Source: Cucumis sativus
Lineage: Eukaryota > Streptophyta > Magnoliopsida > Cucurbitales > Cucurbitaceae
DNA length: 64,000 bases
Reading direction: 5' to 3'
Assembly: GCF_000004075.3 (NCBI RefSeq)
Contig: NC_026659.2
Coordinates: 21,594,272 to 21,658,271 of the forward strand
Shown in pieces: positions 1 through 13,078 of this stretch. Position 1 is the stretch's first letter, and every line of letters starts with the position of its first letter. Position numbers and translations under genes: made by a program. Below the pieces are notes generated by a model that made no database searches, was not told the DNA's origin, and worked only from the letters and a program-made list of their open reading frames with translations.

Positions 1-782
1 TGTCAAAGCAACCAACATCATCAAGGACAGGCCAATTCACTACTCGGAATATATACAGCGGTTCGGTCAATAATCGAAAAGTACAGAAACAGCAGCTAAA
101 GTACTGAAGAAGGTACCTCATTCTTCTCATTTTGCATCAACTTGTCGACCAGGTGTGAGCCAATGAACCCAGCTCCTCCAGTCACCAAAATTCTCATATT
201 TGCCTGTCGTAAAGCAAGATCACAATATTGGTCAAGGAAATCAACCGAGCTGAATAAGAGATTAAGGAATAGAAAATTCCAATTAAAGCCTTCCAATCAG
301 ATTCAAATTTAGTTTGATGCAAAATCTTCAATTTGGATTAATACATTGTTTTCCTAACACTCACGTTCCTCCCCCACCCACTTTAATAAACCTCTCTCTT
401 TGTTTCAATAAAAGATATCCCAAAACCCATCCTGCTCATAAACATCTTAGATCCCCAATTTTCATAAGAACAATATTTGACCTCACAATTATGAAACATA
501 AACAGCCTCTTCTCATTGTTGTTTTGTCAGATTTGAACCCGATCACAAGATGGTTCAAAAAATATACAAAACCATTGTACATTACCACAGAAAGATGCCA
601 AATTTCAAAACAAAACAAGTAAGAACATAACAGAAAACAGAGCAAAAACGAAAACATTAAAAAGGGAAAAGAAAAATACAAAAGAATGATACCTGAAAAA
701 ATTTGGCACTTCTCAAAGGAGATGGAGTCGGTGGTGGCTTTGAGGAAATATGAGAATTTCCATTGGAACCCTCTTTAGCCAT
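1..782 (-). CDS. UXS: UDP-glucuronate decarboxylase (UDP-xylose synthase), 5' part only
   Basis: This is the start of a UXS enzyme, which converts UDP-glucuronate to UDP-xylose for cell-wall and glycoprotein synthesis. Two coding exons are visible: 693-782 (30 codons, start MAKEGSNGNSH) and 117-203 (29 codons). The intron between them is GT-AG in phase 0. Exon 2 carries the Rossmann nucleotide-binding motif TGGAGFIGSH at residues 38-47, followed by LVDKLMQNEKNE. A further intron starts at 116 and runs off the window, so the catalytic YxxxK region is not seen. The N-terminus is short, rich in Ser and Pro, and has no membrane segment; this fits the cytosolic UXS class (Arabidopsis UXS3/5/6) rather than the Golgi type II class. 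The ATG at 782-780 is the first in frame with the conserved SPLRSAKFFQ segment. Confidence 0.93.
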
Positions 783-1620
783 TACCTCAGATCTTCACTT
801 CAAACACTGGATCATCAAAATCATCAAACATCACAATTGAATTTCAAAAACAAAAAACCCAACCAAAATGGTTGAAATTTCTCAGTATAAAAACCAAAAA
901 CTCAAATAGACAATAGACTTGGATTTGATGCAAAATAAAGAATGTATCACATTAGAAATGCAATGCAACAAAGTCAAACCAAAAACAACCGAAAAAAAAA
1001 AAAAAAAACCCAACCCTTCAAAGTGAATTCCCCAAATTCTAAGCTTCAATTCAGCTGCTTGGAAAATCTAAGTTGCTAGCAATGCCTTTTATATAGGAAT
1101 TTATAAGATGGGTATTAAAAAAAATGAAGAAAATAATTGAATATAAGAATGAATAGACCAAATTACGACGACTTGAAGAGAAAGAGAATGAAGAAAAAAC
1201 TTCAAAAACACGAAAAGTAGAAAGCTTTTGAGCAAAGAAAGTGAGGACTAACCCACCAAACAATTCCAGATCTAAATCTAACAGAACCAAAACAGTTGTT
1301 ATAAGAAAAAAAAAATCGAAAATTGGTGAATGATATATGGAATCAAGTAAAAGAAAGTGGAAAATGAGGAGATTTTCACCTTGGATTAGGAAAATAAAAA
1401 TCTGGAGTGGGTTTAAATTGGGATTGAAAATAAAAGGTATTTGAGTAGAAATTTATATAGAAATGGAAGGGATGAGTGATATTTTTGGGGAGAGAAGAGA
1501 AAATCGCGGGTCCCAAAAATGGGAATTAGAGAAGTGAGAGTTGAAACTGAAGAGAGTTACGTTTCACGGAGATTAGCTGTCAAATTCTTTTAGGATTAAT
1601 TCATAATTAATGGGTTACCG
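783..1620 (-). promoter_or_regulatory. 5' leader and promoter region of UXS
   Basis: No coding exon is seen here. A possible 5'UTR donor lies at about 1378-1380 on the minus strand (AAG followed by GTGAAAATC), which would make a 5'UTR intron of roughly 0.6 kb ending just before the UXS start. Such leader introns are common in plant housekeeping genes. The exact transcription start cannot be placed from sequence alone. Confidence 0.35.
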
Positions 1621-3835
1621 TAGATTACACCTCATATTGTTTATCCATCTTAATCATCATTTTTCTTTACATCTAACTCTCTTTTTAACCTTCTATTTTG
1701 GATGAACATCCACCCCTCTCACATTCTTAGCAGCCGGGTGTTCATACTCCTTCACCCGGGTTACGATCATTTTTCAGGTTATATCAATATTTCTAAAACC
1801 CCCCTCAAATCTAATCTTTCATCCGTATATCCCTTTAGAAAATATCTTTCTATATTTAAATCTGTATATATTATGAAACCTATGTTTCAAGTACAATCAA
1901 TTTTGATAATGAACTCTAGAAACGGTTTAAATATGGAAAATGGAGATTGTATTTGGGTGGAAGCATAAGGTATTTGCATCTTCTAAATTGTAAATATTTT
2001 CTCTAATACATTTTCAAATTTAGTGATATGCCATTCTTCCCATTATTGGCTAAGTTGTTAAAAATATTTGCTACATTGATTTTCTTTCTTACTTCTTTAT
2101 ATATATATATTTTTACTATATTTGTGTTGAGAGAGATAATTTTTTAAATAAAAAGTTTTTGATGTTAATAACTAAAAACATTGTGATTTTTACTTATTTT
2201 CATCAAAATCTCAAATATTTATAAAAAGTTACTTTGTCTTTTTTCTTAAAAAAAAATACTTAAGGTGTTGTTTTATTGCTTGGACAATATAGTTTAAGTT
2301 CATATATTTTTTTAAAGATTTTCTACCTTATATTTTCTGTCCATTAACTTTTTTATATTTTGAAATATATTTATTCTTTTAATTGCTTTGCTTGTATTTT
2401 TTGTTAGAGTTTAATTTTATATTTATAATTTGAATTAGCAAGTATTTAGGATTTGGTAAGGGTTATTTTGGTCCATTTCTAATTAATAATGCAAAAAAAA
2501 AATTATTTGCTGTTTATCCAAATTTCAAAACTTCTTTTTTTGCTATTTTTTAAAATGAAATATCTTATTTTCCTATTCTTTTGGTCCCTTTTTCCAACAA
2601 AAAGAAGATAAAGTTTACGAGGAATTGATAAGAAGTCTATTTTCCTTTAAAAAAAAGTAACGTCAAAATAAATAGTATTTAGTGCAACTTTGAAAAGTAT
2701 ATGTTTGTGGCACGGATTTGTTCGAAGGTGTTCTAACAAAGGGTAAATGCAAATCTTTTGAATAATGGGACGACGAGGGCAAGAGATATATAATAATGTA
2801 TACTTTTGGGTTTGGTTGATCAATCGACTAAAAAAGTTATGAACCCAATAAATGACCATATTGAAAATGGTAGGTCGGGTTTTTTGAACACCCCCAGTCA
2901 ATACAATGGGTATTTTAAAAAATAGCAAAATATTAAAACTACAAAATTCATCAAACCCTCTATAGCTCGTTTGAAAATTTTGCTATATTTTGTAAATAGT
3001 TTCATTTTTTGTGCTATTCATATAAATTTTCCTATTTAAAAAGAGTTACGTTGTTTTTAAATATTAGATATTAGCTTATTGAGTATTGTGGTAGACTATG
3101 AATATTTTATTATATTTGTAAATATTTTTAGGAATGTTTTCGTAAAATATATTTGCTACCTATACTTTAAGATTTGATGTTTGATTTTGTAATTTTAAAT
3201 GTCTCATTTTAATATTTTAAATACTTTAAAGATAAATTTTTTTATAGCCAAATATTTATGCTCCAACAAAATCGGTTTTTATTTAATTTCTTTTGGTACA
3301 CTGAATAAATAGTTTGTTTGTTTAAATTAATTTTTTTACATATTAGTTGTTTGTGGTTGATTTTCTTTCAAAAGTTCTTTTTGATTTATTAATATGTTTA
3401 CTCATCAATTTAAAAATACAAAACTTTTGTTATTTAACTAATGTCCATACAAATTAATTGAATATTTGAAAATGTAATAATTAAAATTAAACCAACTTCC
3501 AGTTACTTAGACGAAAATAGTATTTTAATATTTAAAATAGGATATCAGTGGTTTGTTTTTTTGGGGCTAAATTGCAATAATTATTCCCAAAAGTGGTTTG
3601 AACCAAATAAAGTATGATTTATTTAAAATAGGAAATAAATATTTATTATTTGCATTGTCATAGTTTTAAAAATAATGTGAGGTTTAAGATAAAGGAAAAC
3701 TATGATAAATTTCCATGTGAACAAACTCATTACTATTTTAAAACATTCTGATTTTAGTTTCCAAACTTTGTAGTACAAAATAAAAATTAATATTGTTATT
3801 TTTAAAAGAATGATAGTTGAACAGAAAATTTCGAT
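1621..3835. other. AT-rich intergenic stretch, no gene seen
   Basis: Only short spurious reading frames occur, along with many homopolymer A and T runs. I see no splice-consistent exons, RNA genes or clear repeats here. Confidence 0.6.
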
Positions 3836-3839
3836 CAAT

Positions 3840-4560
3840 TAGGTTTCGTCAAGTTGTCACACCAAATATTGTAATAATTATAATTTGATTGAATTTTGGT
3901 GATTAAATTTTATTATATCAAATTGAATTCAGACAATATAAAAATTGGATGAAACAAATAAAATGAATCTAAGCTCAAGCCCAATAAACAAATGAGCCCA
4001 AACTCACTTAAAACTTAAGAAAATTATCTATAAACAAAAACCTTCTCATTTCTTTTGAGGATATTTTGGTGGAAAGAAGAATTGAAACTTTGAAGAAATG
4101 AATCCTCAAACTTCTAAAAAGCTCTCAGCATGTGCAAGTTCTTATTAACCTCGAGATCATCATTTTTTGAAATATTGAAGATTTAGAAGATTAAACTTTC
4201 CTTAAATTTCAGAATATTGAAGATCAAATCAACTTGTAACTACAACTTTCCGAAGACCGAAGACCAAGAAATTTTAATTTGTATTTGAGAGAAAACATCA
4301 AATGAGTAAATAATACAGATTGTATCCACTATATTAGTCAATATACAAAATTCAATTCTACGAATTATATTTCTTCAAAAATGTCGTGTGAACAGTGACA
4401 TTTTTAAAAACTAATAATAAAGTTCATGATTTAATTTTATATGAATCAAGTTCTTTTGTTAGTTTAATAAATGTGAGATATGAAGATGTGAGGTAGAGAA
4501 TCGAGATTGTGTTTTATGTTTAAATAAATCGCATACAATTCATATTTTGTTTTAGTGAAA
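3840..4560. repeat. Probable LTR-retroelement remnant (weak)
   Basis: The wording of this stretch (GAGCCCAAACTC, then CGAAGACCGAAGACCAAG, then TTGTATTTGAGAG) is the kind found in cucurbit LTR sequences as I remember them. No coding region, primer-binding site or matching second LTR is visible. Treat this as an untested repeat call. Confidence 0.25.
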
Positions 4561-5670
4561 TAATAAAACAACAATTTTATGTTTTCATTTATTCAATATT
4601 TGAATTTTGCATTTTAAAATGTAAAATTATATTAAGTACATTTAAAAATATAACATTTCACGATATAAACTCAATTTATTTTTTGAATATTAGTTGAAAC
4701 AACGTGTGTTTCATTTAAAATAATATTAGTTTTAACTTGATAATAAGTTTTGTTAGGGACACTTGCACACTTGACAAAACAAGTTATAATAACTAATTCT
4801 ATAACACACACTTTATTATTTACGAAAATGATAAAAAAAATAAAGTCTAACCAACACATATAAAACTATATAAAACTATGTATTTGATTATTTTTGCTAT
4901 ATTTGCAAAATCACAAACTTTAAAAACATTTTTGCAAAATAGCTAAACTAATTTATCACCCAATACAATTTTCTTTTCTTTTTTATTTTTTTTTATCATT
5001 TTTATATATACAAAGTTACTTGAAATTTAAGTCATAAACATACGTTTAAATCAAATTAAGAGACGTACCCACGTATATATAAAAAAAATTAGTAAAATAA
5101 AACCAAATATACAAAACAAACTTAAACTAAAAGAAACTTGAAATGGTAATGTTATCTTTTATCACTTATATTCCATTACTATTTTTATAAATTTAAAAAC
5201 AGAAAAAAAAAAAGAATTGGAAGAGTGTTTATAAGGAATTGTCTAATAATGGCTTTTCATTTCCTTTAATTCCCTTCGGAAAAATCATAATATTAAAATA
5301 ACATAACATAATATATAAATAAAAAAAATAAAGAAAATAAAGAAAATAGAAAATATCAAAACTTTCACTTTCTCTGAATTCTCTATAATATCCATTATTT
5401 ATAAGCAATTTGGGAAGTAGGATGTGACGGAAGAGTGCATGGTTACTTGACACATGGATGAACAAGGTAATCTTATTTGGACACTTAAATGTTTACAATA
5501 ATAAGACACATGACATGAACATCTACACTATTAAATTACTTATTTATAATACTATCTTTTTTTTTAACCCTAAATCCTAAAACTATAAACCTAATGATGT
5601 TTTAAGAAAGTAAATTACACAAGATAGTTGTTAATAATCATATCTTAAACTTTTAATTTGTTAATTAACC
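4561..5670. other. AT-rich intergenic stretch, no gene seen
   Basis: Short open frames only. No family recognised on either strand. Confidence 0.55.
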
Positions 5671-5673
5671 CTT

Positions 5674-5835
5674 GGTGCGTTTGGGGAAGAGAATGAGTTA
5701 TGGAGAAAAAAGATTATGATAATCCTAAGATTATAATAATTATGGTGTAATGATAATATGTATTTGGATGAAAGATTATTGTTGTAGCAGTATGATAATA
5801 TGCATTTGGGAGAATTATAAGAATAAATAAGAAAA
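5674..5835. mobile_element. Harbinger-related MITE end (partial)
   Basis: The stretch begins GGTGCGTTTGGGGAAG. The first nine bases are identical to the presumed left terminus of the Harbinger element at 43454, and TTTGGGGAAG is identical to its subterminal repeat at 43581-43590. What follows (TTATG, TATGATAAT words repeated at roughly 50-60 bp) also resembles the subterminal repeats there. I could not find a matching inverted end, so this looks like a truncated non-autonomous copy. Confidence 0.4.
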
Positions 5836-7000
5836 GAAATTAAGAAAATTAAAAAATTTGAATTTTCTCCACTTTCTCCCTCTTTCACGAAATTCTCACC
5901 AATTTTATTCATATTTACAAAATCACCAAATGTCACTATCAATCTCACAAGCATGAATTGGATTATATAGCCACAAATAGTGAGTCTCTTATATACACAT
6001 GACATGAGTGTTGGATGGTTGATAGAAATACATCTGGCTATATATGATCATCATGCACATCAATAAACATCTATATTATTATATTAATATTTATAATAAA
6101 TTAAAGTTGCTCTATAAATAGATATATGTTCTTCGTAAAATAAAATCTCAATTTTCTTCTTCGATAATATATATATGTATATGTATAATTTTTTTTTGTG
6201 TTGGTTTGGTTTTAGTTTTAATTTTCTATTTTCATAAAAATTCATTCACAATATGTGAATTTTCTCTTTGTATGCGTTTAGGTCTTTTTCCAACTCTTCT
6301 TTCCAAATCCTCCTTTTTGTTTCACTTTTTCTTTCTTTTGATCATTTCTCTTTTTCTCTTTTTGTTTATTTCTATTAACAGATCGATTCCCTTATTCATT
6401 AAGAATGAGTGTTATTTATTTATCAAATTATAAATAATTGAATTATAATTATAAAATTGGGTGAATTGTGTGTAGGGTTACAAAATCACTATTGATGTTC
6501 CCAAGCTACATATAAATTGTGGTTAATAAAAACAGTTTTTTTTTTCTTAAAACAAACTATTCAAAATTTAAAATACCCTAAAAAATTGAATCCATGAATT
6601 TGTAAATTTTGTACAATTGTATTTAAATTAAAATAAATGAGCTTATTTAAGATTTTTACACTATTTTAATCTGTGTGGAAATATCTTTTCAATAAGGTTT
6701 TAGTTTTAAGACTTTTCATCTACCAAATTGTGTTTAAAGATATCAAAATAATTTAAATCCTTACTAACTTTTTAAAATTAAAAAATATTTGGAATTAAAG
6801 AAATTAAAATAAGTGGTCAAAATTATTTTATGTAACGAGATTAATCGACTATATAACTAATGAGTTTTAATAAAATTACATATCAAGTATTAACAGAAAA
6901 CGTTGTGATGTGTTTTCATTTTTTAGAAAACGGTTGCACACTGTCCCCTAATCATAATAACAACCACAAGAAAGAGCCACTAAATTAAGAAGAAGAAAAT
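5836..7000. other. AT-rich intergenic stretch, no gene seen
   Basis: No supported exon. The open frame on the plus strand at 6206-6433 is a T-rich low-complexity run encoding mostly Phe and Leu. Confidence 0.55.
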
Positions 7001-7011
7001 CCCCAAGATGC

Positions 7012-7018
7012 TATAAAT
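7012..7018 (+). promoter_or_regulatory. TATA box of the RALF-like gene
   Basis: TATAAAT lies 135 bases ahead of the RALF start codon, which would give a 5' leader of about 100 bases. It is the only good TATA motif close to this gene. Confidence 0.45.
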
Positions 7019-7146
7019 TGATTTGAGTGAAAACAATGGATGGGGTGTAATTTGTTTCAAAAGGCAAATAGAAATTGAAATCTGTTGCCTCGTTCTATTC
7101 TCAAATTTGAAGAGCGAAAGATCAATACCAAAAACAGAAAAACAAA

Positions 7147-7365
7147 ATGGCAGACAACACCAACAAAACACTTATCGTTTTGATAGCTATGATGATGGTT
7201 TGCTCATTAATGGTAAACCCAACAAACACAACCCCTATTAGCTATGGCGCAATGGGTGCGGATACAGGCAACATATGCAAAAATGGTAATTGTAAAACAA
7301 CTGGAAATCCAGTCAATGAATATAACAGAGGATGTGAGCCTGAAGCACGCTGTAGAAATGGATGA
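7147..7365 (+). CDS. RALF-like secreted peptide precursor
   Basis: This single-exon frame encodes 72 residues and looks like a Rapid ALkalinization Factor, a secreted plant peptide that signals through CrRLK1L receptor kinases and LLG co-receptors. Residues 8-24 form a hydrophobic signal segment. The mature part starts near PISYGAMG (residues 30-37), corresponding to the YISY motif that RALFs use to engage receptors. It has four cysteines (44, 49, 63, 69): the first pair is spaced C-x4-C and the second C-x5-C inside RGCEPEARC, preceded by the family word NEYNRGC. There is no RRxL site, so processing by site-1 protease is not expected. This is a short divergent RALF; canonical members are about 110-130 residues. 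The start is the first ATG giving a signal peptide; an overlapping frame at 7023-7241 is a shadow. Confidence 0.85.
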   Translation: MADNTNKTLIVLIAMMMVCSLMVNPTNTTPISYGAMGADTGNICKNGNCKTTGNPVNEYNRGCEPEARCRNG

Positions 7366-7392
7366 TTCACACCCTTAGCTTCCACGTTTTGA

Positions 7393-7510
7393 TTCTACAA
7401 TTCGATAGTGTATCTTTCCTTTAATATCCATTATTCTTTTCTCACATTGTTTTCTACAATTCGATAGTGTATCTTTCCTTTAATATCCATTATTCTTTTC
7501 TCACATTGTT
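7393..7510 (+). repeat. 59-bp tandem duplication in the RALF 3' region
   Basis: A 59-bp unit beginning TTCTACAATTCGATAGTG is present twice, head to tail (7393-7451 and 7452-7510), with no difference that I can see. It lies 28 bases after the RALF stop codon, so it probably sits in the 3'UTR. The lack of divergence points to a recent duplication. Confidence 0.9.
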
Positions 7511-7619
7511 TTCTTATTTATTCAACGATGTAATTCGTTGAAAATTATGTCATAAAACTCATGGTTTGTAATTTACATTCAATAATTTGAATAATTTGAT
7601 TATTGAATTATTTATTAGT

Positions 7620-8310
7620 AAAATAGAATATTACAATTTTGAATCCAATAAACTAAGGCTCCAAGGTTATTTTGTACTATGACTTGAATTTTCTGTAGAG
7701 ACCATTTAGGCTATGAAGTCGAACTTAATCCACACTTATGTCTCTACGAGAAATTGACTCAGTTGAGTTTACGAACACCTTATGAATGATTAACTTACTA
7801 ATTATGGTTATATTAGGTGGACGTATAAGGGGAGTGCAACTACAAAACTAGTGGAATGACCAGTCAGTTAACGAATGTTGAATTATTGGAGCCCATGATT
7901 AAATAGTTTAGTTAATTAATCTTGACTCGATGGAGCTCGTGATCTATAGGTTCACTGGGTCTCATTACGGTAGTAAAATTTAGAACAAGGTGATCAAAAA
8001 ATTCGAAATAGTTCGAATTAATTTCGTTAAACATATTTGATATTATTAACTAGTTTTTCTAGAAACAAATGATATTTAAATATCGAAAAATTTCACGAAT
8101 TAATTCAGTTTGTTTGATCGGAATTTGATTTAATATTAATTAATTAGATTAATTAGTGCTAAATAATAAAATAATTAAAAAATTTGTTTGTAGAAATTTA
8201 ATTTAAAAAATCAAATAAGTTTAAAATTCAAAATCAAATTGAATTTGTATGTTAAAAGAGGTAAGGTTTTGTGAAAATTTTCACCTCTTTCACCCAACAT
8301 TTCATTTATA
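7620..8310. repeat. Probable LTR-type repeat remnant (weak)
   Basis: This non-coding stretch has phrases such as GGAGCCCATGATTAAATAG and GATCTATAGGTTCACTGGG, and later GTGAAAATTTTCACCTC. I associate these with dispersed cucurbit LTR sequences. No termini or coding parts are visible, so the class is uncertain. Confidence 0.3.
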
Positions 8311-9690
8311 TATATATATAATCTTTTTTTTTTTTAATTTCTTAAATTTTGTGTTTTAGATGGTGATTTAGTATGATCTTTTTTTATTAAAAATTAAAAT
8401 ATGACAAAATTTAATTAGTTATTTACCTCCAAGTTCTATAAACTCTAGCAAAACGTGGCTCTTTTATTTTGGATTTTTTAAACCTAAAATTTAATTTGTA
8501 ATTTGCTTTTTGAAAGGGTAAAAAGCGAGGGGAGGGATAGGAGATAAAAAATAGATAAACCAAATCGAACAAAAATGGTTTGATTTGGTGAGTAGTTTAA
8601 TTTGGTTTGTCGATAAGACATTGACGTGTTAGAGTGTTGTTATATACCAACTTGTCTTTTCGACCTGATTCGAATTTTATATTAAAAAACATTTAAAATC
8701 GAGCCAAACAAAAATCTATATATAACCATCTTAATATATAATGGTTGAATGATAGGAATAACTGTTAACCTTCACTAACCATATATGGGCTTGCATTAGA
8801 ATCGCAAGTTCCTAATTAGACCACATTTGCTCCCTTTCTACTCTTAGTACCTATCAAATTTTCAAGTGTCTTCCAAAAATTTATAAGCAATTAGTTTGTA
8901 AGCTTTTTACATGGTAACATGACATTGTGACCGAATTATTATAGAGTTAGTTTTTTATTATGGAAAACTAGTTTATTTCTTGTTTAAATAGGTCCGACTA
9001 ATTTATATGTAAGACTATTTATTGGACATCACTTTGTTTTGACGTGAACAAGTCAAACGTCTCTCTTTCTTTTCTCTTATCCAACGGTCATTCTTCTCAT
9101 TCTTCCTTCTTTTCTTACGACTTTATGTTGTCACTTGCCTATGTCGTTAATAATTTTACATCATCGTCAAAGTAATTTATGCGTATATGTATTTTTTTTC
9201 TTTGTTATTGCTATAGAGATCTATTTATATGTCCTTAATTGGCTACAGAACTATATATAAGTTAAATTTTCACAATTCAATTTTCGCTTCTCTACTATTG
9301 GTTTGCTTCCAATGCGTATTTTGATCGTTCGTTGAATCATAAATTGACCGAAAATGGTTGAAATATACAAAAGATTAATTACTTAACGAGTGAAGATCAA
9401 TACTAATTAGAATGGAAGTAACATTATAATCTAACAATATGAACAAATAACCTTGTGGAACAATTGCTTTGAATACCATCTATGCCATCTTAAATCATGA
9501 ATTGACAGATAATTAATGAATGTAAATCATGAACACATGTACGAGTGCACATATTTTAAATTTGATTGAATCACCATTTAATGATTTAATATGAAATTAA
9601 AGATGTCGCAAAGTTACTGAAGATAGTTTTTTAATAAAAATATTTTATCTAACAACTTTTTTAATACGTCGTTTTTTATTTAAGGTGAAA
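8311..9690. other. Intergenic, no gene seen
   Basis: AT-rich sequence without supported exons, RNA genes or repeats of note. Confidence 0.5.
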
Positions 9691-9694
9691 TAGT

Positions 9695-9696
<2 letters not shown>

Positions 9697-9783
<87 letters not shown>
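9697..9783. repeat. (AT)n microsatellite
   Basis: An uninterrupted AT dinucleotide run of about 43 units. Runs of this length are usually length-polymorphic and can extrude cruciforms. Confidence 0.97.
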
Positions 9784-9785
<2 letters not shown>

Positions 9786-9839
9786 AAAAAATATTTTATC
9801 TAACATAATTTCTTTTTAAATTTTTTAAGATGAATATAT

Positions 9840-11333
9840 GGGTAGAGATTTCTTCCCCAAAATCTATAGTCAAAAGCCAGAATAAATACAGAATGATTTT
9901 TTGTTAAAGTTTCCTTCAATGTGAATATATGGGCATTGAAGCTGGGTGGCAAGACGAGGTGATCTAGGCTTGTGTTCGGCCATTTGAGAGGTTAGTTGGG
10001 AGCAACTAAGTATTATTGTAGAGGGTGAGCAGTAAGAAAGTGTCAGGCAAGGCTGGTGCCTGAGGCATGCAAAGTTGTAAGGTTGTCCAGGGCTATACCA
10101 TGGCCTGCCTATGTCATGGCACGTGCTATGGCTTGACAAAAAAGTGGATTTTTGGAAGTTTTGTAACTTTTGGTTGGTTCTGGATATTTTCTAAGTATGA
10201 GAAAGTTAATATGGAATATTAATGCCTTCGTTTAAAACCAATGAGAGGAATGAGAAAATTTTAAGATAAGGATTTCACCTACAGATAAGGATTTCACCTA
10301 CAAGCCTTTGAGTGACAAAATGAAATCAAATGTTTAATCTTAACATGAGTTTAAAGCTAAATGTTTCTAAGCATGCTATGAAAACTCTAAATGATATTTC
10401 TTTAATGATTTAATAAATAATTTGCAAAGCATGAGTTTATATTAAAAATGTTTTATAAACTATTTCCAAGCATGACTTATAATAAATATGAGATTTGAAA
10501 GTTAGATTTTAAACTGTTCAAAGCAAGCATGTTTTTAAGCTATTAAATGAATTGGGTAAAGCAAGAATTCAATCAAGTATGTGTTCAAACTAAGATTTCA
10601 AGATTGTTTTACACGAATTTAGACTCAATGGTGTTACTCTCTTTACTTAAAGTTGTGCACACATGTATTCCCTACTGATGTGAAGGCAGAAAGACTTTAC
10701 GAGGTAATACAACCTATGTTTCTTGTACATTTCAGTGATTGTACAAAATATTGTCCTTAAGGGAGAAGATTATAGTTAGAACTGCGTCTATGGTTTGAGA
10801 ATTATAAGGTTATAGACCGGTTATAGAGTTACGTACAAGCTAAAACTTATGTAATATTATTTAACTGCTTGCATGTTTCCAAGAGCTAAAACTTTTGAGC
10901 ATAACTATTTAGAAAAAAAACATATTTTTATTAAAATAGTCATTCACTGAGTTTCTTAACTCATCCTTTCAAAATGTTTTCTTACTTTTCAGGTAGTGAT
11001 CATCGTATCGAGCTTGCTCTACAACTGCTATAAGTGAACTGAGGTTATTCTCCTTATAGTTAGCATGTGTATGCATTTAGCATAAGTTAGAAGTCATGAG
11101 CCCAAATAGTAAGATTTATGTCTTTGTTGTATGTCTATGCTAAATAGTTAACATGGACTAATGGTAAGATTTGGTCTTAGTTAACATGCACTATTAGTTT
11201 AGAGGCTGTTGTGTTAGTTAGTTTAGTTGGTTGGGGAGTGTTGTCAAGTATGACAATGCTTGTTAGCCTCTTGCACCCTCTTTTGGAGTAAAGGAGAGAT
11301 ATGGATGTGGGAGGAGGTGTGACAATTTAATTC
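9840..11333 (+). repeat. Probable LTR (solo or remnant) of a Ty3-type retroelement
   Basis: No protein is encoded, but the composition is more balanced than the flanks. The sequence runs through phrases typical of a cucurbit Ty3-type LTR as I remember them (CATTCACTGAGTTTCTTAAC, then CTTTTCAGGTAGTGATCATCG, then GAGTAAAGGAGAGATATG) and ends in GGTGTGACA near 11333. The 5' boundary is unclear. A 19-bp unit, AGATAAGGATTTCACCTAC, is duplicated in tandem at 10264-10301. Confidence 0.4.
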
Positions 11334-12985
11334 ATTCTCTCAAACTAAAATAATTTATACCACAAACATATACTATAATAACTCAAACTAAAATAATCTA
11401 CATCTCAAACACAAACTATTGTAACTCAACGTAGGAATGTCTTTTTGTAATACACTGTTAATTCCTTTGCTCTATTATCGTTTCATGACAATAACGTAGG
11501 AATGCTATGATCTACTTATTTTTTTTCCTATAACAAATTTAGCTTTCGGTTTTCAAAGTAACAGAACTTTAAATTTGATTTTTGCTATAAGTTTCTAATT
11601 TATCTCTTTTCTTCTTCTTTGTGCCATGAAATGGATTCCATCCTTCAGGTTTGTATTTAACAATGTTAATAATCATTAGTTGAGTTGGTTTCTTCAATGT
11701 AAAAATGAAGAAGGGGGAAGAGAAGAAAAATTAAAGGGAAGAGTGAGGATGAAGGAGGACATAAAAACAAAATAAATGATAAGTGAACCATGACTAGCGC
11801 AATTGACACGTTCATGCATTGAAACTCCTAAAACAATGATTTTATTTTTTTGTGAAAATGAGATAGTGTTTATTAATAATATTGTAGTCAATCATCGACA
11901 ATCCCATGGTCAGTTAACCGATGGCTGATACCAGTAGCCACTTACACTCACTAGTAGAAGCTACGATATGAATGAAGATTTATCTCAAAACCATAACATT
12001 CATTAGTTAATTAAAAAAAATCAAACCTATGAGTTTGGTTTCTGAATATTGAGAATTTTATGGTAAGTGTCCAAAAATGAGTTTGGTTTCAAAATGTTAA
12101 ACTCCTTTAATTTCACAGTTTTTAAAACCTAAATCTATTCTAAAATATTTAGAAGTACAAAATATACGTTTTAAAAATGGAGGAGGTGAACATTCTTGCC
12201 ATATGACTTGACTAAAAAAATGTAAAATTTAAACTTTTCAATAATGTGAAAATGAGAGTCAAAATTCACACTTCAAGTTCAAACGTGACATTTTGATTTT
12301 TTTTTGTGGAAATGTGTGTTTAACTCAATGGATATCAATATTAATAGGAAAGTTGTATGCATTTTTCTTTTGTCTAATTGTGTTTGATGTATTCGCCTAT
12401 TTTATACATTGAGAGCAAAAATGGATGCAAGTGATGGTGAAAGAAGAAAATATGGAAGAATTATATGACACAACTTGGCAGCCACGTCACTGGGTTTGAA
12501 AAGCCCAAGTGGATCACATGCAAAAAGGAAAAATGCCATATCTGACTATAACATTGAAAAGTGGCAAAGGTTCTTTTTATCTTATTTGGAGGGTTTTCAA
12601 TACGCCAAGTGGAAATTAATAATATCTTAACACAATTATTTAAACATATTATTATTCTCTAAACTTGGACCTTAGAAACTATTTAAAAATGTCTTACCAT
12701 ATGGTTTGATTTTCCATGAAAGGACAACTGTATGTCACCCCAATATACAATCAATTCGAAGAAACCATCCATTTAATCATTGATAAGTGCCATGAGTCAT
12801 CTCTCTTACTCTCCCTCTCAGATTTCACCATTGATATCACTTGTTGTAACCAATCGGGTTGGGAACTTGTTGGCGTTTGTTAACGAATGATATCAATAAT
12901 AAGGATTTTTAGTTTTGGAAAAGGTTGATTGTAGGGTTCAGGTTGGAAATTTTTGTTAGTTTTAATTAAAGTGTAATTAAGAATC
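11334..12985. other. Intergenic, no gene seen
   Basis: Mixed AT-rich sequence. The minus-strand frame at 11694-11891 shows no recognisable domain and no splice partners. Confidence 0.5.
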
Positions 12986-13078
12986 TTTCTTAATCAGTTT
13001 GTAACATCTCATGTTTGGGATATTTTAGACGTCCTTACCAATTTCATGAAATCTTGTTGGGCTAAATGAAGTACGGAG

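Noticed and set aside
7023-7241. Frame overlapping the RALF-like start
   Set aside because: It lacks a signal peptide and family motifs, and the RALF frame explains the region.
9870-10139. Minus-strand 89-codon frame
   Set aside because: It lies in LTR-like sequence, with no conserved domain or splice partner.
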